Below are positions 58,672 through 64,000 of a DNA stretch of 64,000 nucleotides, piece by piece. Source of the stretch: Notolepis coatsorum (lineage: Eukaryota > Chordata > Actinopteri > Aulopiformes > Paralepididae); contig OZ020589.1 in NCBI GenBank assembly GCA_963971535.1, forward strand, positions 55,681,743-55,745,742, written 5' to 3'. Made by a program: the position numbers and the translations under genes. The notes under the pieces are model-generated. The model saw only the letters and a list, made by a program, of their open reading frames with translations, ran no database searches and was not told the DNA's origin. Every line of letters begins with the position of its first letter. Position 1 is the first letter of the stretch.

Positions 58672-58759
58672 CCGTCTGTGCATTTGGTCCTGAAGATTCT
58701 GCATCAGCTTGGTCATCTCCACTCTGGCTGTGGCCGTCCTTAGTTCAGTCTTGGCCTGC
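58672..58759 (-). CDS. sclt1: sclt1 exon 3 of 13 seen
   Basis: Eighty-eight bases completing the split Arg codon and reading QAKTELRTATARVEM through QDQMHRR. The acceptor is TGGTGCAG and the donor is CGG/GTGGGC. It matches human RQAKLELRVAVAKVE. The acceptor with about 20 flanking bases is duplicated 47 bp upstream (58801-58820), which gives a decoy acceptor in another frame. The next intron is only 177 bp. Confidence 0.9.
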
Positions 58760-59397
58760 CTGCACCAGGAATGAGAACAGGATGACTATTCAACAAACTA
58801 GCCTGCCTGCACCAGGAAAGCTAAGAGGGTGACTAGCAATTATGCCAAATGGTTAGTCCAGATGTCTAAAGGATTGTGTGTTTGCAACAATATAAGGGAA
58901 GTTATGATAATAAGGTTCCAGCAAAGGGCTTTAACGTTTAAAAAGTAGACCAAATGTGTGCGATATTCCCAAATATGGCAATATTCACAGCTCGGAAAAT
59001 TTGTGCAAAGCTTTGAATGTCAATGAGACATTTTGAGAGGGAACTTCTCCACTGGAAAATGTAATTGGGCTCATTGGAATCATAGGAGGTTTATGCTAAT
59101 TCAAGGCAGTTTATGGTCAAAACCACATGGTTTTGTAAAAATATGTGATTTTCACTTCCTCTTTTTTTCCTTTTTGATCTTGGAGTGGCATACATTTGAT
59201 ATATCTGTAACAGACTGCAATTTAAGTAGCCTTGTTTATAACCTATGGACCACAGAACCACCTTAAGAAAATGTTGGACTAAGAAATATGCAGTTTACAC
59301 ACACAGTCACTATGCTCTGGCCCCCAACATACAATAGACTTTCTTATAGCCCACCTGTGAATCTATGAGTATTCCCGATGCATTAGCTCAATAGAGG

Positions 59398-60120
59398 AAT
59401 GGCCACGTGAGCGGATCGGCGCGGCCGAGAAATCCGCTCTTCGCTCTTTAAAGCTTGGTCCGCTCCGCTAATCGCTCATGTTGACCCCGCCCCCAAGTCG
59501 CTCTCCGCTCGCTCCCCGCTCACCTTGAATCGAGCGCTCCCCGCGCCAGATCGCTCGGCAGTTTTTTTTTTTTTTTTTTGGAGCATGGTGTAAATTAGCT
59601 CAAACTACAACAGTCTACACCCCCTGGGCCCCTTAACAATTGTTTGTATTGAGCCGCATTGTAATTGTACCCATTCTGCAATGTTAAATAACGTTGTTTA
59701 TCCATTCACTAGCTCTACTAAGCGATGATAGGCTAGCCGAGCCACAATGCTATGGTCGCTGCCATTAACGTTAGCATGTAAGCTAACGTCAACAACAATG
59801 GCGTCGATACTTTTTCTAACAGGAGTGAGTGAAGGAGGAGGAGTGAAGCCTGAACATGATATCACAGGTTCACCCTTCTCATTGGTTGAAAATGGCCTTC
59901 ATGTTTGTACATCGCCATCTGTTGCTTTGGCATTGTACTGCATGTATATTATTACATCAGTGTTAAACCACTGTGAGCGGCCTCGAGTGGATTGGAGCGG
60001 AGGAGAACTCTCGCTCCGGACGTCGCGCCGACTCATTTTAAAACCCACTCCTCGCTCACGTCAAAACCGGCCGCTCCGCGCCCCGCGCCGCTCACGCTCT
60101 GATCCGCTCACATGCAGGGA
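59398..60120. mobile_element. hAT-like element with GC-rich ends
   Basis: Ends CACGTGAGCGGATC and GATCCGCTCACATG. It contains an ATTG-tail repeat (59595-59712). Its interior CATTGGTTGAAA, GCCTTCATGTTTG text is shared with 12344-13505. Confidence 0.7.
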
Positions 60121-60151
60121 GCCATTTTGGATCTCCAGGGAAGCTAGTTAC

Positions 60152-60222
60152 CTGAGCTGACTGCGTAGCTCCTCCATCTCAGTGCTCTGCCCCGTCACAG
60201 TCTTCAGGAACTGTTGATTGGT
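60152..60222 (-). CDS. sclt1: sclt1 exon 2 of 13 seen
   Basis: Seventy-one bases giving TNQQFLKTVTGQS through ELRSQLR, entering at phase 0 and leaving at phase 2 with an AG/GTAACT donor. Human SCLT1 has TNQQFLKTVTEQS at the same place. The acceptor AG is formed directly by the AATC-repeat tail of a SINE-like element at 60223-60395, inserted in the sense orientation, so there is no proper pyrimidine tract. Confidence 0.9.
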
Positions 60223-60395
60223 CTGATTGATTGATTGATTGAAAACTTTATTAACAGATTGCAGAATGGGTACAATACAGTACAGCTCAATACACACAAT
60301 TGTTAAGGGGATGCAGACCAGAGAAAGACTTTCGTCTTGTTTACATCAGGGTCCCCCATTTTCAATTCATCAGGACATATATGACATACATGACA
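60223..60395 (-). mobile_element. ATTG-tail SINE-like repeat at exon edge
   Basis: In the sclt1 direction it runs GGGGGACCCTGATGTAAAC through GTTAATAAAGTTTTCAATCA and its AATC tail runs directly into the CAG acceptor of exon 2. Best-preserved copy of the family in the window. Confidence 0.85.
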
Positions 60396-60557
60396 TACAG
60401 ATAGATAGTCTGTGTGTGACATGAGATACACGAGGTCTGGCGGTGAGGCATTGTTCAACCTTTATCACACACACCAAACTTTCCTCTTGTCCTTTCCAAC
60501 TAATCATTAGGAGATTCTGTCTCACTCACACACAGAGAAATGGGTTGCCAGAGTGAA

Positions 60558-60564
<7 letters not shown>

Positions 60565-60608
<44 letters not shown>
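60565..60608. repeat. GA microsatellite
   Basis: GA repeat; a GT repeat (60762-60795) and a C run (60843-60854) follow. Confidence 0.95.
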
Positions 60609-60615
<7 letters not shown>

Positions 60616-60756
60616 CCCAAGGTTTCCCCCCTCATTAAATATTCATCAAAAGGATATAGTATTACTCCGTCCTCACACACGGTATGGTCCTGTAAATAAG
60701 CCGATTCTGTGGGTGTGTACCACTCTAAGCTTTCATCTCCAAGATGACTGTGCCAG

Positions 60757-60807
<51 letters not shown>

Positions 60808-60951
60808 AATAGAGAAAGCGAGAGAGAGGCAGGTAAACGTGCCCCCCCCCCCCCCTCCTTCCTCCTAGTGCAAGAGAGAGACTAGCGGAGAAGCTAAGTT
60901 AACTAAAGGATTAACCTGTGTGCCAGCAGATCATTATACAGGACAGCCCTG

Positions 60952-62264
60952 GGCCCCGTTCCATGTACCTGGATAACTGAGTTAGCCGGATAACTTTAGC
61001 TGGATAACTGGGTTAGCCGGACTTTCCGGTTTCATGTACGTGGATTTTCCAGATCACCATGCCAACAGATCCAAAAGTTTGAGCCTGCTCGAAAGCAGAG
61101 TTCAAGTTCAAGTTAGCCCGATCACGCAGAGCCACGCCCCCGCAAAGAAGTGACAGCTTGTTTCCTGAAACTATTCCCACAGTCTACGATCTGCATTATA
61201 CCATTCTGAATTACGTTTTTGTGCTCCATTCTTCCAGAGGGGGCTTTTGAAATGTAAAATAGACCCAAAATGCTGATATTAAATTCACTTTGTCCTAAAT
61301 AATGCACGTTATATATACCGTGGCGACGGTGGCGCTCGCTCGTGCGATGTACACAAAAATGTGGTTATTTTAATTGTAACTCGGATTAAGATGTCTGATG
61401 AGATGCGCTGTTTGACGGATTTGAGAAATTGAATGAGCCGTTGACGTCACATGAATGAATGAGGATAAAGAAATAAAACTTCATTCAAAATAAGGAATAT
61501 TCTAAACACGGGTCTCTCGTTCATTAATGTATAAACAATGAATTTATCGCATCTGGCACAGTGGCCCAGCGGTAGTGCTCAAGCCTGCCAACCTTGCGAC
61601 CTGGGTTCAAATCCCGGTGTTTCCAATATGATTTTTTTGAATATAATATTAATGATTATACGCCAAAGTAGCCTGGTTTTAAGTTAAAATATTATAAATC
61701 TACATGCATTGAGGATGTCATTCTTTATATAGCTCTCAACGTGTGTGAAAGTCAAAAGAACAACCCGTTAGACCACATTGGAGATAAGTTAAAGATTGAC
61801 TATACATCAATCAATGGGCAAGAGGGCCGTATCGTAATTCTGTATAACAGTTAACTTATTATTGTCGCTAGCAAGATCTCATTTGATTATTCAATCCAGC
61901 AGGCAAGTTTAAAGAAATATAATCTGATTGATTGAGGTAATGAGGGACTTAGAATTAGCCTATAGATAACGCATTTAACTTGTCGGCGAGGCGATTGAGC
62001 CGTATTGCAATCTGTCAATAAAGTCTTAAATCAATTAATCAATCAATGCCGTTGAGAATCAGGGTCTCTGCCATCGATACGTGCTGGCTTTTCACCTAAA
62101 ACGGCCGCGCGCATTTAGCCTGACTCGCAAGTCTGGCTTGAGTTAACGAGACTGAATCCACCTTTGTGAAACAGGAAAATCCCGGCTTCGAACATCGGGT
62201 TAACTGAAGCTGGATAATGGACATCTTGATCGACTTAGTTGAACCACGTACATGAAACAGGGCC
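60952..62264 (+). mobile_element. Harbinger-like element with tRNA-like modules, copy 2
   Basis: Ends GGCCCCGTTCCATGTACC and GTACATGAAACAGGGCC; flanks CTG and CAG differ by one base. Carries a tRNA-Gly-like module at 61552-61622 (plus), a truncated tRNA-Glu-like one at about 61733-61790 (minus) and an ATTG-tail repeat (61990-62046). It is an inverted relative of 37900-39566. Confidence 0.8.
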
Positions 62265-62413
62265 CAGGTTAGCAGACTGATTTAGAAACTGTGGATCATG
62301 GAGATCCAATTGAATTATTAGAGGAGGATTAATTTTCGGAGCAAGTAACACATAGATCGCATAATTAATCAGGGGGCAATCATTTAAGGAGCTTTTAATT
62401 GGCCGTCACTTAC

Positions 62414-62479
62414 TGATTCCAGTTTCTGATTGGCCACTTGGTGTTTCTGAGCATGCTGCTGCAACTGAATTAGCTGATC
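62414..62479 (-). CDS. sclt1: sclt1 exon 1 of 13 seen
   Basis: Sixty-six bases, 22 codons, starting DQLIQLQQHAQK and ending ANQKLES. The acceptor reads CACAG and the donor TCA/GTAAGT; both phases are 0. It aligns to the human SCLT1 segment that begins DQLFDFQQL. It is predicted heptad-rich coiled coil. It is the most 5' sclt1 exon visible; about 184 N-terminal residues must be encoded further upstream, beyond the window end. A Harbinger-like element ends about 150 bp downstream in the next intron. Confidence 0.9.
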
Positions 62480-63052
62480 CTGTGATGGGAAAGAATGGAC
62501 AATTAACAGAAATAACTCCTGGTCACTAGGGCTGGTATTGCCACTGATTTTCACATTCACAAGGTCCCCGTTCGGTTAAAATTCCAATTATGTTTGGATA
62601 TGAAAGCGATTATCAGAAAACGAATGCTGTAAATTGCATAAGGAACAGGGGTTAGATATTAGCCGTTGCTAGAAACCCATTGGATTGTCTTGTATTTTAT
62701 AAACAAAGATCAATGTATTTGTTTCTGCCCATTATAACTCAAGGCTATCACACACACAACATACACACATTATAGTAAGCATGCCTTGAATTCAAGTCGT
62801 TGAGGTCCTTAATCACTGTGGAGTCGTGGGGGACGCTGCTCATCTCCTCCAGCAGCTGTGTGCGTTCAGAGGCACAATGACGGATAGAGTTGGAACAGCG
62901 CTGTGTCAATTCCGCAGCACGGACCATATTCGCAGCATTGCCCATTAGGACTTTGTAAACTCCCACTCTTGGTATCACCTCAGACAGCAGTTCAGCTCGA
63001 TTACCCATCTGGTGAAGTTGCAACGTTGCGTTTCACATCATCTGCATACAGG
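62480..63052. other. Intron with an unassigned open frame
   Basis: About 62790-63020 on minus is open for about 75 codons (LLSEVIPRVGVYKVLMGN, AAELTQRCSNSIRHC, LLEEMSSVPHDSTVIKDL). It does not match SCLT1, no splice sites were assigned, and the family is not recognised. Confidence 0.35.
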
Positions 63053-63577
63053 TAGGGATGCACCGATCCGACTTTTTCAGTCCCGATACCGATTCCTGGG
63101 TTTGGGTATCGGCCGATACCGATCCGATACCCATTGTCCAATTTTCTTTCTCCAAAAAAGTTAAAAAAATAAAAAATGTATCCACGTTTTTTTTTATTTT
63201 TTCATATATTAAAATATATTTTGTTTTTAAGAATTGTAAAGGATCACAAGTGTGTTTTTGATTTGTTGTAAACAAAGACAGAAAATAAACTTCATTCATT
63301 CAATTAATAAACTGTATGCCTCACTGTCACTGTGTGGAAGAGACAGGGATCATTCTTTTGTGCAAGGCAACATCAGGCTTGACTTAAAACATTACTTTCC
63401 TAACTTAGTGAAACTAAATGTAAGAAATTAACACATAGATATAAATGTACTGAATGGTTATCTTATTTTATTTATAAAAAAAAATTAAAAATAATAATAA
63501 TAATAATAATCCGACCCAATCCAGCTATTTTACTGATATCGGCGGCCGATACCGATACCAATATCGGAGCATCCCTA
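63053..63577. mobile_element. hAT MITE
   Basis: Ends TAGGGATGCACCGATCC and GATACCAATATCGGAGCATC then CCTA; perfect 8-bp duplication CATACAGG at 63045-63052 and 63578-63585. Confidence 0.9.
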
Positions 63578-63589
63578 CATACAGGGTTG

Positions 63590-63828
63590 GGATTCGCCAC
63601 CTCACTCAAATGTTTGCATGTCGGCAGTGTGGTTCTAGTATAGAGGCTTCGGAAGCCATAATGTTCAGCAGCGCTGTACGGGGGCGTACATCCTTGCAAA
63701 TGAAAGTTGCGACAGACTTAAGTTACTTTGTGGCACAAGGAGAAGTGGATGGTAACTTCAAAGCAAATATCTTCTCCAGTTGGTTGTCTTCATAGTTTTT
63801 AAATCCGAAACGCAACCAGACATCTGCC
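63590..63828 (-). pseudogene. Possible hAT (ZBED-like) transposase relic
   Basis: Minus strand reads ADVWLRFGFKNYEDNQ, recalling the start of a BED finger, and then VATFICKDVRP and, in another frame, PYSAAEHYGFRSL, which together resemble the D-P-Y-S-V-E-GFR block of hAT transposases. The zinc-finger cysteines are not visible and frames are broken, so this is tentative. Confidence 0.4.
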
Positions 63829-64000
63829 TTTAGTCTTGGAGGAGGTGCCTTCAGTGGAGCAGCTGCCTTTAGTCTTGGAGGAGGTGCCTTCAGTGGAGCA
63901 GCTGCCTTTAGTCTTGGAGGAGGTGCCTTCAGTGGAGGAGTTGCCTTTAGTCTTGGAGGAGGTGCCTTCAGTGGAGCAGCTGCCTTTAGTCTTGAAGAAG
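63829..64000. repeat. 39-bp tandem repeat at window end
   Basis: At least four units of GCCTTTAGTCTTGGAGGAGG plus TGCCTTCAGTGGAGCAGCT, running off the window. Because 39 is a multiple of three it keeps frames open on both strands (13-residue units such as AFSLGGGAFSGAA on plus). Confidence 0.95.

Overview
The window looks like about 64 kb of teleost fish nuclear DNA. It has a multi-exon vertebrate gene with GT-AG introns, high microsatellite density, and a mix of transposon families that is typical of ray-finned fish: Tx1/L1-like, Rex1-like and L2-like LINEs, hAT, piggyBac-type and PIF/Harbinger DNA elements, and tRNA-derived SINEs. The species cannot be named from the sequence alone. All family names come from remembered motifs, not from a database search.

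The only host gene recognised is on the minus strand: sclt1 (sodium channel and clathrin linker 1), a coiled-coil protein of the centriolar distal appendages. Thirteen consecutive coding exons run from 62479 down to 6547. Together they give 1449 nt, or 483 codons, with matching splice phases at every junction, and they correspond to roughly residues 185-668 of the 688-residue human protein. The first exons should lie beyond 64000. The short last exon was not found and may lie below position 1. Twelve of the thirteen exons have normal splice signals as far as the window shows. Exon 10 (37041-37233) carries TT where its donor GT should be, and its 3' end with the donor is repeated six times downstream.

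Almost everything else is intronic or downstream mobile DNA. At 0-6.5 kb (3' of the last exon seen) there are Harbinger remnants and a hAT element with a piggyBac-type element and a TA-flanked MITE nested inside it. At 7-28.5 kb (the 21.7 kb intron 12) there are piggyBac-type MITEs, an L2 fragment inside a minisatellite, a Rex1-like LINE broken by three different DNA elements, a SINE, and a 6.7 kb Tx1/L1-like element with both ORFs and a perfect 16-bp target duplication inside a hAT-like MITE. At 28.8-37 kb there are an L1 5'-truncated copy, another LINE, SINEs and a piggyBac-type element. At 37.6-49.4 kb there are a Harbinger-like element carrying tRNA-like modules, more piggyBac and hAT elements, an L2 3' end and two of the TA-MITEs. 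At 50-64 kb there are a solo LTR, a hAT foldback, a third L1 fragment, a second tRNA-carrying Harbinger-like element and a hAT remnant.

No bacterial features, CRISPR array or independent functional RNA gene was seen. The most notable points are the sclt1 donor-site duplication with the lost GT, a splice acceptor formed by the tail of a SINE-like repeat, a palindrome built from hAT transposase coding sequence, the tRNA-carrying Harbinger-like family, and the L1 whose catalytic YADD has become YAHD.
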